Shown in pieces: positions 8,614 through 15,539 of a DNA stretch of 32,798 nt. A model generated the notes under the pieces. The model was given only the letters and a program-made list of their open reading frames with translations, did not search any database and was not told the DNA's origin. The stretch is from the NCBI GenBank assembly GCA_016873095.1, contig VGYC01000072.1:1-32798 (forward strand), read 5' to 3'. The stretch is from Planctomycetota bacterium (lineage in GTDB: Bacteria > Planctomycetota > Planctomycetia > Gemmatales > Gemmataceae). A program made the position numbers and the translations under genes. Position 1 is the first letter of the stretch; every line of letters starts with the position of its first letter.

Positions 8614-10053
8614 TCACGAGGCGGACAGCCGTAGCTGATACGCCCCGGCCCGCAGCGCCACCGGCTTCGTGGTCGGCACCGTGAACGCAGGCACGACGAG
8701 CTTGTCATTGGCATCGATGATTTCGGCGACGAGGTTAGGCCCGTCCGTGGTCAACACGACCCGGCCAAGTTGCGCCTCGCGATACCAGTCGAGAAGCGTC
8801 GATCCGCCGATGAGGAGCGTTGCCGCCACGCCGGCGGCGACGGCGGACAGCGCCACGCTACGGCGATGATGGCGCAGCCAGCGACCTGCCCGCTCCAGGT
8901 AGCCGGGGCGACGCGCCGAGATCGGGCGATTCTCCAGATACGCCTGCAAGTCATCGGCAAGGTCCTTAGCGCTGGCGTAGCGTTTTTCCGGCTCCTTGGC
9001 GAGGCACTTGAGGACGATGGTTTCGAGATCGCGCGACAGCGAAGGATTGACGAGTCGCGGCGCGGCCGGCTCGGAGGACAAGACTTGCAGGAGCGTGTCC
9101 ATCGGCGTGGCGGCGCGGAAGGGAGGCCGTCCCGTGACCAGCTCGTACAGCACGGCCCCCAGCGAATAGACGTCGCTAGCGGGACCGAGCTTGCCGCGAT
9201 CAGCCGATGCCTGTTCCGGCGGCATGTAGCTGGGCGTGCCGACGGCGGCTCCGGTCTGAGTGTGAAACGCGGGAGCCGACGCCCCCGGCTCGCCAGCGAG
9301 TTGCTTGGCGAGACCAAAGTCCGTGACACGCGGCTGGTCGAATTTGTCGATGAGCACGTTGGATGGCTTGAGGTCGCGGTGCAGCGTGCCTTGCTGATGC
9401 GCGTAGTGGATTGCCTCGGCACATAGCTTGACGTAGCGGGCCGCTTCGTGGGGCGGCAACGGCGAGTCGCGGACCATGTCGGTCAGGTTTCGCCCCTCGA
9501 CGTAATCCATCGAGAAGTAATGTTGCCCGTCGTGCTCGCCGACCTCGTGAATGGCGACGATGTTGGCATGTTGCAGGTTGGCGGCCGTGCGCGCCTCCGC
9601 CTGGAAGCGCTGCACCTCCTGGGCGCTGGCCAGCTGACCCGCCAGGATCATCTTCAGGGCAACGATGCGATTGAGGCTGACCTGCCGGGCGCAGAAGACC
9701 ACGCCCATGCCGCCGCGAGCGATCTCGGATAGCAATTCGTAATCGCCGAAGTAGCCGACCCGGCTGCCGGCAGAAGGCATCTTGTCGCCTGGCGCGATAG
9801 TGGACAGTTCCGCCGGCGCGGCTTCGGCGCGCGGGCCAATGGTCGCTTGCGGGTCGGCGGCAGCGGCCAGCTCGCGGATGGGTTCCGCGAACTTCGCCGT
9901 GCGATCGTGATCGGCGAAGAAGGCCCGCAGTTCGTCAGCGAACTCCGGCTGACTTGCCAGCAGCGCGTCGCGATCGGGGAATTGACCGGCGTCCACCGCC
10001 TTCAGGTAGTCGGCAATGGTGACGTCCACGCAGTGCTCACGATCATCGTCCAT
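8614..10053 (-). CDS. Serine/threonine protein kinase, truncated before its FG-GAP sensor
   Basis: A 479-residue Hanks-type kinase with all catalytic elements. The glycine loop is GGMGVVF (G114-F120), the ATP lysine is K134 in VALK, the paired acid is probably E153, the catalytic loop is HRDLKPSN (D227) and the metal-binding motif is DFG (D245). The activation-segment end reads GTPSYMPPEQA. Residues 1-100 hold a sigma/kinase-linked N-terminal segment (TIADYLKAVDAGQFPDRDALL). A single transmembrane helix spans about 399-422, followed by a short extracytoplasmic beta-domain ending at RLSAS. The start ATG has GGGAGAT upstream. It lies 170 bases downstream of the sigma gene, the standard planctomycete arrangement. 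The TGA removes the presumed sensor, so the kinase may be catalytically active but deaf, or the whole gene may be decaying. Confidence 0.88.
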   Translation of the reverse strand: MDDDREHCVDVTIADYLKAVDAGQFPDRDALLASQPEFADELRAFFADHDRTAKFAEPIRELAAAADPQATIGPRAEAAPAELSTIAPGDKMPSAGSRVGYFGDYELLSEIARGGMGVVFCARQVSLNRIVALKMILAGQLASAQEVQRFQAEARTAANLQHANIVAIHEVGEHDGQHYFSMDYVEGRNLTDMVRDSPLPPHEAARYVKLCAEAIHYAHQQGTLHRDLKPSNVLIDKFDQPRVTDFGLAKQLAGEPGASAPAFHTQTGAAVGTPSYMPPEQASADRGKLGPASDVYSLGAVLYELVTGRPPFRAATPMDTLLQVLSSEPAAPRLVNPSLSRDLETIVLKCLAKEPEKRYASAKDLADDLQAYLENRPISARRPGYLERAGRWLRHHRRSVALSAVAAGVAATLLIGGSTLLDWYREAQLGRVVLTTDGPNLVAEIIDANDKLVVPAFTVPTTKPVALRAGAYQLRLSAS

Positions 10054-10223
10054 AGATATCTCCCTGGGCCTGTCCGACGGAGCTCAGGCGTTGTGGCTTG
10101 TCATCCGCCACTTGCTGCGCTCGAAGGGACAAGCTGGCGCTGCATGTGGGGCGATGTCCTGTCCGCTTTCGCTGGCGCTTCGAGCTCAGACTTCCGGCGC
10201 TGGAGGTCCTGATCGCCAGCTCT

Positions 10224-10784
10224 TCAGAGTTCTTCAATCAGCGTGTCGCGCAGGTGTTTCAAGCCGCGTTTCAACAGGCCCGCCACCGCCGTCACGCTTT
10301 TGTCCATGTGGGCGGCGATCTTGGCCACACACCAGCCCTGGCAGTAGCGCAACTCCACCGCTTCGCGCTGGGCATCGGGCAGCTGGCCGAGCGCCTCCGC
10401 CAGCCGGATCGCTTGCTCGGCGCGTGCGGCCTGCTGGCTGGGGGACGATTGCTCGGCCGCCAGCCATGCCTGGATGCGGAGCGAGGAATCCGCGATGGCT
10501 GCGTCCAGCGAGCGTTCCCGGCCCAATTCGCGCTTGGCCCGGCCGAAGGTGCGAAGCGCGTCAGCCAGCGTCCCGGCAAGCAGCTTGCGCAGCCAGGCGG
10601 CGCGGGTTGCCTCGTCCTGTCCGCGATACTGATCGCGTTGTCGGTGCGCTTGCAGTAGCGTCTGCTGCACGATATCGGAAGCGTCGAGCTTGCCCTGAAG
10701 CTGCCGGCCCAGGTGGAGACGCGCCAGCATCAGCAAGTAATGCCGGAAGCGCTCGAGGTCCGCGCCGTCCGTCGCATGGCTCAT
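10224..10784 (-). CDS. ECF-like RNA polymerase sigma factor (planctomycete kinase-linked type)
   Basis: A 186-residue sigma-70-family protein. Region 2 covers about residues 10-80 (RFRHYLLMLARLHLG, then LDASDIVQQTLLQAH, which matches the conserved ASDxVQ motif of planctomycete ECF groups). Region 4 covers about 125-182, with a helix-turn-helix in QGWCVAKIAAHMDKSVTAVAG. I chose the ATG at 10784 because GGAG lies six bases upstream; the frame is open 30 codons further but reads as non-protein. The sigma gene and the kinase follow each other on the minus strand, so the kinase may regulate this sigma or its targets. With the sensor broken, the input to this pathway may be lost. Confidence 0.88.
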   Translation of the reverse strand: MSHATDGADLERFRHYLLMLARLHLGRQLQGKLDASDIVQQTLLQAHRQRDQYRGQDEATRAAWLRKLLAGTLADALRTFGRAKRELGRERSLDAAIADSSLRIQAWLAAEQSSPSQQAARAEQAIRLAEALGQLPDAQREAVELRYCQGWCVAKIAAHMDKSVTAVAGLLKRGLKHLRDTLIEEL

Positions 10785-11112
10785 GGCTTCTCCACAAGAG
10801 ATATGGTCGTCAAGAAAAGGAATAGCGGGCGCGCGAAAATGATCAAGACACCTGTCACGCCAGCAGGTTGGCAATGGCTTCAGTCAGTTACCGGATCCGT
10901 GCCCTCGTACCGACCCAGCCTGACAAGCCTTTGTGATTCTCTTCCTGACTTGCCTGGTCGTGCCAGCTTGACGGCAAATCGTCCTTGTTCGCCATTGACA
11001 GGAAGGCGCGGGTCGGGTACTGACGCCGGCCAATTAGCAGACAACAGATGAGGTCCGCGCACTGCGCCTGCCGGCGCGCTGCCGGGCTTCACCAACATGC
11101 AAGGAAGGAATC
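10785..11112. other. Divergent intergenic region between sigma gene and outer-membrane factor gene
   Basis: This is 328 bases without a supported gene. It must hold the promoter of the sigma/kinase module (-) and probably one for the outer-membrane factors (+). I could not find a convincing -35/-10 pair for either. It contains repeat copy B, split into two blocks. The open frames here lack ribosome sites and protein-like composition. Confidence 0.5.
10941..11091 (+). repeat. GC-rich repeat element, copy B (split)
   Basis: Block 1 at 10941-10966 and block 2 at 11046-11091 correspond to the adjacent blocks of copy A at 5013-5084, in the same orientation. The 79 bases between the blocks here replace 2 bases in copy A. 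The two copies lie on either side of the sigma/kinase module. Confidence 0.5.
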
Positions 11113-12798
11113 GTGCGAGTCGCGCCGTTCATGTGCGTGCCGGCATTGTGCTTATCGTGCGCAGTGGGGCTTTTGTGGTGGGAAGACGTGCCGCGCGGTC
11201 ATGCCGAGCCGCCGGAGCGCAGCGCAGCGCCGCAGCCGTTACGCGCGGTCCTGGAAGGTCCGTTGCTGGCCGCCCCCGGGCAAGCACCCGGCGGCGACGA
11301 TGCTCTGCCGCCGCCCCGGGAGATGCCGGCGACCTCTCAGGGAGCCGACGCCCTGGCGTCTCCACAGCCGGAGACCAGCGACCGGCCAATGCCGATCAAC
11401 CTGGCAGCGGCACTGAAGCTGGCCGATGCCCGGCCACTAATCGTGGTTGCCGCCCAGGCCAGCGTCTGGGTCGCCGAGGCCCAGCTCACGCGTGCCAGGT
11501 TCCTCTGGGTGCCGACGCTCGAGTTCTCCAGCGCCTATGTCCGGCACGACGGCTACGGCCCGGACTTCAATCTCGGCATCAACACGCTGGAGCGTCCTCT
11601 GAACCAAAACGTCAATTTTCTCTACTCCGGCTTCGGGCTCATCAACACCACGGTGGAGACCACCGAGATGGTCTTCCAGCCCCTGGTGAAGCGGCAGGTG
11701 CTGAACTCGCGGAAATGGGATATCCAGAGCGCCAAGAACGACGCATTGCTGCAGACGGCGAGTGCCTACTTCGGCGTGCATGAATGGCGCGGGCGCTATG
11801 CCGGCGCGCTGGACGTGGTCGCCAAGGGCAACAAGCTCGTCGAGCGCATCGAGGTGCTGAGCACGGACCTTGTTCCCAAGGCCGAGGTGGATCGGGCCAA
11901 GCGTTTGCTGGCCACGCTGGAACAAAAGGCAGCCTCGACGCGCGAAGCGTGGCGGGTCAACAGTGCCGACTTGACGCAGGTTCTTCGCCTCGATCCGCGC
12001 GTGATCATCGTTCCGCTGGAGCGCGACCATCTGCAGATCACCCTGATCGAGACTTCCCGGCCGCTCGATGAACTGATGCCGATCGCGCTGTTCAATCGCC
12101 CGGAACTGGCGTCGCAGAAGGCGCTGGTCGAGGCGGCGGTGGCGCGAATCCGCCGGGAAAAGCTGCGGCCGCTGCTGCCGACTCTCTTTCTCAACGGCTT
12201 TCAGACGCCCGGCGAGAAGATCCAGTTCGGCGCCATGGGCATCGGCCCCGGCGCGAACATGGACCTGTGGAGCCTGCGCCAGGATATCACGCCGCAGCTA
12301 TCGATCGCGGCCGAGAGCATGGGACTGGGCAACCTCGCGCGCATCAAGGAGAAGCGCGGCGAGCAATCGCAGGCCATCGTCGAGTTGCTCAAGATCCAGG
12401 ACCGGATTTCCGCCGATCTGACGCGCACCCAAGCACGCCTGCAGTCGGCGGCCGTCCGCGTCGTGCAAGCCGAGCGCGGCTTGCGCGAAGGGCTTACCAC
12501 CTACGACAAAAACTACGAAGGCCTCAAGCAGACATCGCGTTTCGGCAACGTGCTGGTGCCGGTCTATCGGCCGCAAGAGGCCGTCGCTGCCCTCGAGCAC
12601 CTGAGCCGGGCCTACGATGAGTATTTCAGCTCAGTCGCCGATTACAATCGGGCGCAATTCCAGATGTTCCACGCCCTGGGCTACCCGGCGGGCGAACTGG
12701 CATACCAGTACCCGGCCGGCGATGCCGTGCCTGTGGACACGGAGCGGCCCAGCTACTTGCCGCCGACCGGCGTGGGACCGCCGCCAGCCACGCGCTGA
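11113..12798 (+). CDS. TolC-family outer-membrane efflux protein, paralogue 1
   Basis: A 561-residue protein starting at GTG, with AAGGAAGGA directly upstream. A hydrophobic signal peptide ends near GHA (about residues 1-32), and a Pro/Ala-rich linker follows. The mature part starts with PINLAAALKLADARPLIVVAAQA, the classic first helix of outer-membrane factors. Long amphipathic helices follow, with two internal half-repeats (AKNDALLQTASAYFGVHEW and a second helical set near SADLTRTQARLQSAAVRVVQAERGL). This is the likely exit duct for the RND pump at 208-4993, although the kinase/sigma module lies between. It is followed 39 bases later by a close paralogue. Confidence 0.9.
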   Translation: MRVAPFMCVPALCLSCAVGLLWWEDVPRGHAEPPERSAAPQPLRAVLEGPLLAAPGQAPGGDDALPPPREMPATSQGADALASPQPETSDRPMPINLAAALKLADARPLIVVAAQASVWVAEAQLTRARFLWVPTLEFSSAYVRHDGYGPDFNLGINTLERPLNQNVNFLYSGFGLINTTVETTEMVFQPLVKRQVLNSRKWDIQSAKNDALLQTASAYFGVHEWRGRYAGALDVVAKGNKLVERIEVLSTDLVPKAEVDRAKRLLATLEQKAASTREAWRVNSADLTQVLRLDPRVIIVPLERDHLQITLIETSRPLDELMPIALFNRPELASQKALVEAAVARIRREKLRPLLPTLFLNGFQTPGEKIQFGAMGIGPGANMDLWSLRQDITPQLSIAAESMGLGNLARIKEKRGEQSQAIVELLKIQDRISADLTRTQARLQSAAVRVVQAERGLREGLTTYDKNYEGLKQTSRFGNVLVPVYRPQEAVAALEHLSRAYDEYFSSVADYNRAQFQMFHALGYPAGELAYQYPAGDAVPVDTERPSYLPPTGVGPPPATR

Positions 12799-12837
12799 AA
12801 CCGAGGGGCGTCTCGAGAAGACAAGGCAAGGTAGGCA

Positions 12838-14562
12838 ATGCCGCGATTGGGCCGGTTGCTGATTCTCGTCGCGAGCCCATTGTGGGCTTGCGCCGAGGCA
12901 CGGCCGTGCCGCGCCCAGTCGTCGGTCGGGTCGCCACGCGCCGGCGTTCTGGCCGCGCCCACGGAGTCGCCGCCAGCCGGAGTGCAAGACGAGCCGCTGG
13001 GCGCGCCGCGCTTGCTATCGTCCGACCCTCCGGCCGCGTCCCTCAAGCCCGCGCCGCTCGAGTCGAGCGATCTGCCCTTACCGATCAACCTGGCGGCAGC
13101 GCTGCGGCTGGCGGATGCGCGGCCTCTGCTGGTGGCGGCAGCCCAAGCCAGCGCCTGGGTGGCCGAGGCCCAGCTCGAGCGCGCCAAGGTCATCTGGGTT
13201 CCCACGCTCAATCTCGGCGCTGCCTATGTGCGGCACGACGGCTTTGGCCCGGATTTCAACCGGGGCCTGAACCCACCGTTGGAAGGCCAGAAGATCCCGT
13301 TGAACCAAAACGTGAACTGGCTGTACGTTGGCGGCGGCTTGCTGCAGTCGGCCTACGGCCCCGCGAACCTCGTCACCGATACGAACTCCGCGCCGGTGAC
13401 CATGCGGCGGCCGCCAAACATGACCGCCGACATGATCTTCCAGCCCCTGGCAGCCCGACAAGTCCTCGACTCCCGCAAGTGGGACATTCAGACGGCCAAG
13501 AACGACGTTCTGCTGCAAACTGCTCAGGCCTACTTCCGTGTTCACGAATTCCGTGGAAGGTACGCGGGCGCTCTCGACGCCGTCGCCAAGGCACGCATCG
13601 CGGTCAAGCGCATCGATGATATGAGCAAGGATCTGGTGCCGAGGGCCGAGGTCGATCGTGCTCGCCGCTTGCAAGCCATGCTGGAACAAAAGGCGGCTGC
13701 GGCGCGCGAAGCCTGGCGCGTCAGCAGTGCCGATCTGACCGAGATACTCAGGCTCGATCCTCGTGTCGTCGTCGTCCCGCTCGAGCAGGATCATCTGCAG
13801 ATCACGTTGATCGATCCCTCGCGGCCGGTGCATGAACTTACGCTGATTGCCCTGACGAGCCGTCCCGAGCTGGCGTCGCAGAAAGCACTGATCCGGGCCG
13901 CCGAGGAACGGATCCGTCGTGAAAAGTGGCGTCCGCTTTTGCCCAATTTCTTTCTCAACGGCTTCGAGAGCCCCGGCATGAGAATCCAGGCCGGCGCGCT
14001 CGGCACGGGGCGTGGTTCGGCCATGAACCTGTGGAGCTGGCGCAACGACATCACCCCGTCGATCGAATGGCAAATCGAGCAGTTCGGGGCGGGCAACCTG
14101 GCGCGAGTCAAGGAGCAACGCGGGGAACAGTCGCGCGCCATCGAGACACTGCTGCAGATACAGGACGCCGTGGCCGCCGACGTCACGCGCAGCCAGGCGC
14201 ATCTCCAGTCGGCGGCGGTCCGGTCCGTCCAGGCCGAGCGCGAATTGCGCGAGGCCCTGGTCACCTTTGAGAAAAACCTGCAGGGCCTGGGACAAACGCA
14301 GCGATTCGGCAACGTGCTGCACCTCGTATATCGGCCACAAGAAGTCGTCGCCGCGCTCGAGCATTTGCAGCGATCTTATGATGAGTACTTCAGCACAGTT
14401 GCCGATTACAACCGGGCTCAATTCGAGATCTTTCACGCACTCGGCTATCCCGCCGACGAGGTCGCCATGATCCATTCCGCCGGCGACCCGGCGCCGGTGA
14501 ACACCGAGCGGCCCGCCTTTCTTCCTCAGGTCGGCGTCGGCCCGCCGCCAGCCACGCGCTGA
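12838..14562 (+). CDS. TolC-family outer-membrane efflux protein, paralogue 2
   Basis: A 574-residue protein with ATG start and AAGGTAGG upstream. It is a tandem paralogue of the preceding gene. Both share PINLAAAL.LADARPL, WVPTL, YVRHDG.GPDFN, the PLNQNVN motif and the C-terminal GVGPPPATR. It differs by an insertion of roughly 30 residues after the PLNQNVNWLYVGGG segment (about residues 166-195, SAYGPANLVTDTNSAPVTMR). In the TolC fold this region lies in the outer-membrane barrel part or a loop exposed to the outside. The N-terminus is a signal peptide ending near CRA. Having two channel variants suggests alternative exits for one or more pumps. Which pump each serves cannot be read from the sequence. 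Confidence 0.9.
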   Translation: MPRLGRLLILVASPLWACAEARPCRAQSSVGSPRAGVLAAPTESPPAGVQDEPLGAPRLLSSDPPAASLKPAPLESSDLPLPINLAAALRLADARPLLVAAAQASAWVAEAQLERAKVIWVPTLNLGAAYVRHDGFGPDFNRGLNPPLEGQKIPLNQNVNWLYVGGGLLQSAYGPANLVTDTNSAPVTMRRPPNMTADMIFQPLAARQVLDSRKWDIQTAKNDVLLQTAQAYFRVHEFRGRYAGALDAVAKARIAVKRIDDMSKDLVPRAEVDRARRLQAMLEQKAAAAREAWRVSSADLTEILRLDPRVVVVPLEQDHLQITLIDPSRPVHELTLIALTSRPELASQKALIRAAEERIRREKWRPLLPNFFLNGFESPGMRIQAGALGTGRGSAMNLWSWRNDITPSIEWQIEQFGAGNLARVKEQRGEQSRAIETLLQIQDAVAADVTRSQAHLQSAAVRSVQAERELREALVTFEKNLQGLGQTQRFGNVLHLVYRPQEVVAALEHLQRSYDEYFSTVADYNRAQFEIFHALGYPADEVAMIHSAGDPAPVNTERPAFLPQVGVGPPPATR

Positions 14563-14621
14563 CAGCGGCTCGGGGCGCGATAGACTGGCGAGCAACGAAA
14601 CGGCAACTACCTGGAGACATC

Positions 14622-15431
14622 ATGAACCTCGACCTGGCAGGACGGGCCGCCATGATCATCGGCGGCGCGCGCGGCATTGGCCGGGCCATCGCTGTCGCTT
14701 TTGCGGACGAGAGGGCCAACGTCGCCGTCATCGATCTCGCAGCGGAAGTGGCCGACGTCGCGACCGAGATCGGCAGGCGCTGCGGCGTGCAGACGCTGTC
14801 GCTGTGCGACAACGTCGCCAACTTTGCGGCCATGCAGCGCGCGGCGAGCGTGTGCCGGGAACGGTTCGGACGGATCGACCACGTCGTCTTCGCTGTGGGT
14901 GTCGGGTCGGGGAAGTACGGGTTTCCGTTCTGGAATCTCGAGCCGGCCGATTGGGGCCGCGTGCTGGAGATCAACGTCCTGGGCGCGGTCCATGTCGCCC
15001 ACGCCTTTGCCCCCTATATGGTTGAGGCCCGAGCGGGGACGATGCTTTTCCTGTCGTCGATCGCCGGGCAGATCGGCTCGCAGACCGATCCGCCCTACAG
15101 CGCGGCCAAGGCGGCGCTCATAAACTTCGCCCAGTGTGCGGCCAAGGATCTCGCTCCGCACAATGTGCGTGTCAACACGCTCTGTCCCGGGATGGTGAAG
15201 ACGGCGCTCAACCAATCGGTCTGGGAAGCGTGGCAGCGGCAGCAGCCCGAAGACCAGCGGCGGTCCTACGAAGACTGGGCGGGTGACAAGGTGCGCCGAC
15301 TCGTGCCGCTGGGCCGCTGGCAGGATGCCGAGGATATCGCCGCCATGGCGGTCGTCCTGGCGTCGTCGCAGGCCAAGAACATCACCGGGCAGACGATCAA
15401 CGTCGATGGCGGGTTCGTCATGCACTGGTGA
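14622..15431 (+). CDS. Short-chain dehydrogenase/reductase (SDR) family oxidoreductase
   Basis: A 269-residue classical SDR, the usual length. The Rossmann motif GGARGIG (G14-G20) binds NAD(P). An acidic D near the end of beta-2 (VAVIDLA) favours NAD. The catalytic Tyr and Lys are Y159 and K163 in YSAAK, with the Ser in LSSIAG before them. The C-terminus has the family NITGQTINVDGG. The start ATG has GGAGA upstream. It lies 59 bases after the outer-membrane factor gene and may be co-transcribed. The substrate is unknown. The stop codon falls within a 16-base tandem repeat. Confidence 0.88.
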   Translation: MNLDLAGRAAMIIGGARGIGRAIAVAFADERANVAVIDLAAEVADVATEIGRRCGVQTLSLCDNVANFAAMQRAASVCRERFGRIDHVVFAVGVGSGKYGFPFWNLEPADWGRVLEINVLGAVHVAHAFAPYMVEARAGTMLFLSSIAGQIGSQTDPPYSAAKAALINFAQCAAKDLAPHNVRVNTLCPGMVKTALNQSVWEAWQRQQPEDQRRSYEDWAGDKVRRLVPLGRWQDAEDIAAMAVVLASSQAKNITGQTINVDGGFVMHW

Positions 15432-15466
15432 GGTCATGCACGGGTGAGGTCATGCGTTCGTGAGGC
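15419..15466 (+). repeat. 16-bp tandem repeat, about three copies
   Basis: Copies lie at 15419-15434, 15435-15450 (one mismatch to the first) and 15451-15466 (diverged, five mismatches to the second). The first copy contains the last codons and stop of the SDR gene (ATGCACTGGTGA). The third runs up to the -35 of the next promoter. Confidence 0.8.
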
Positions 15467-15494
15467 TGACAATGAAGCGCGGGCCAGGTATATT
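15466..15494 (+). promoter_or_regulatory. Sigma-70-like promoter of the hybrid histidine kinase gene
   Basis: CTGACA (15466-15471) and TATATT (15489-15494) are exactly 17 bases apart, each one mismatch from consensus. The predicted start is near 15501, giving a leader of about 39 bases to the ATG at 15540. It argues against the GTG at 15444 as the start codon of the kinase. Confidence 0.55.
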
Positions 15495-15539
15495 ACAAGC
15501 CTGGGACATGTCCTTCGCTCGGCTGAACGGAAAGCACGC

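Noticed and set aside
8614-8616. TGA as a recoded selenocysteine or tryptophan codon
   Set aside because: There is no SECIS-like hairpin that I can support, the expected residue is probably Gly, and two further lesions follow.
15444-15539. GTG start at 15444 for the histidine kinase
   Set aside because: It lies in a tandem repeat and upstream of the best promoter; the extra 32 residues lack a ribosome site.
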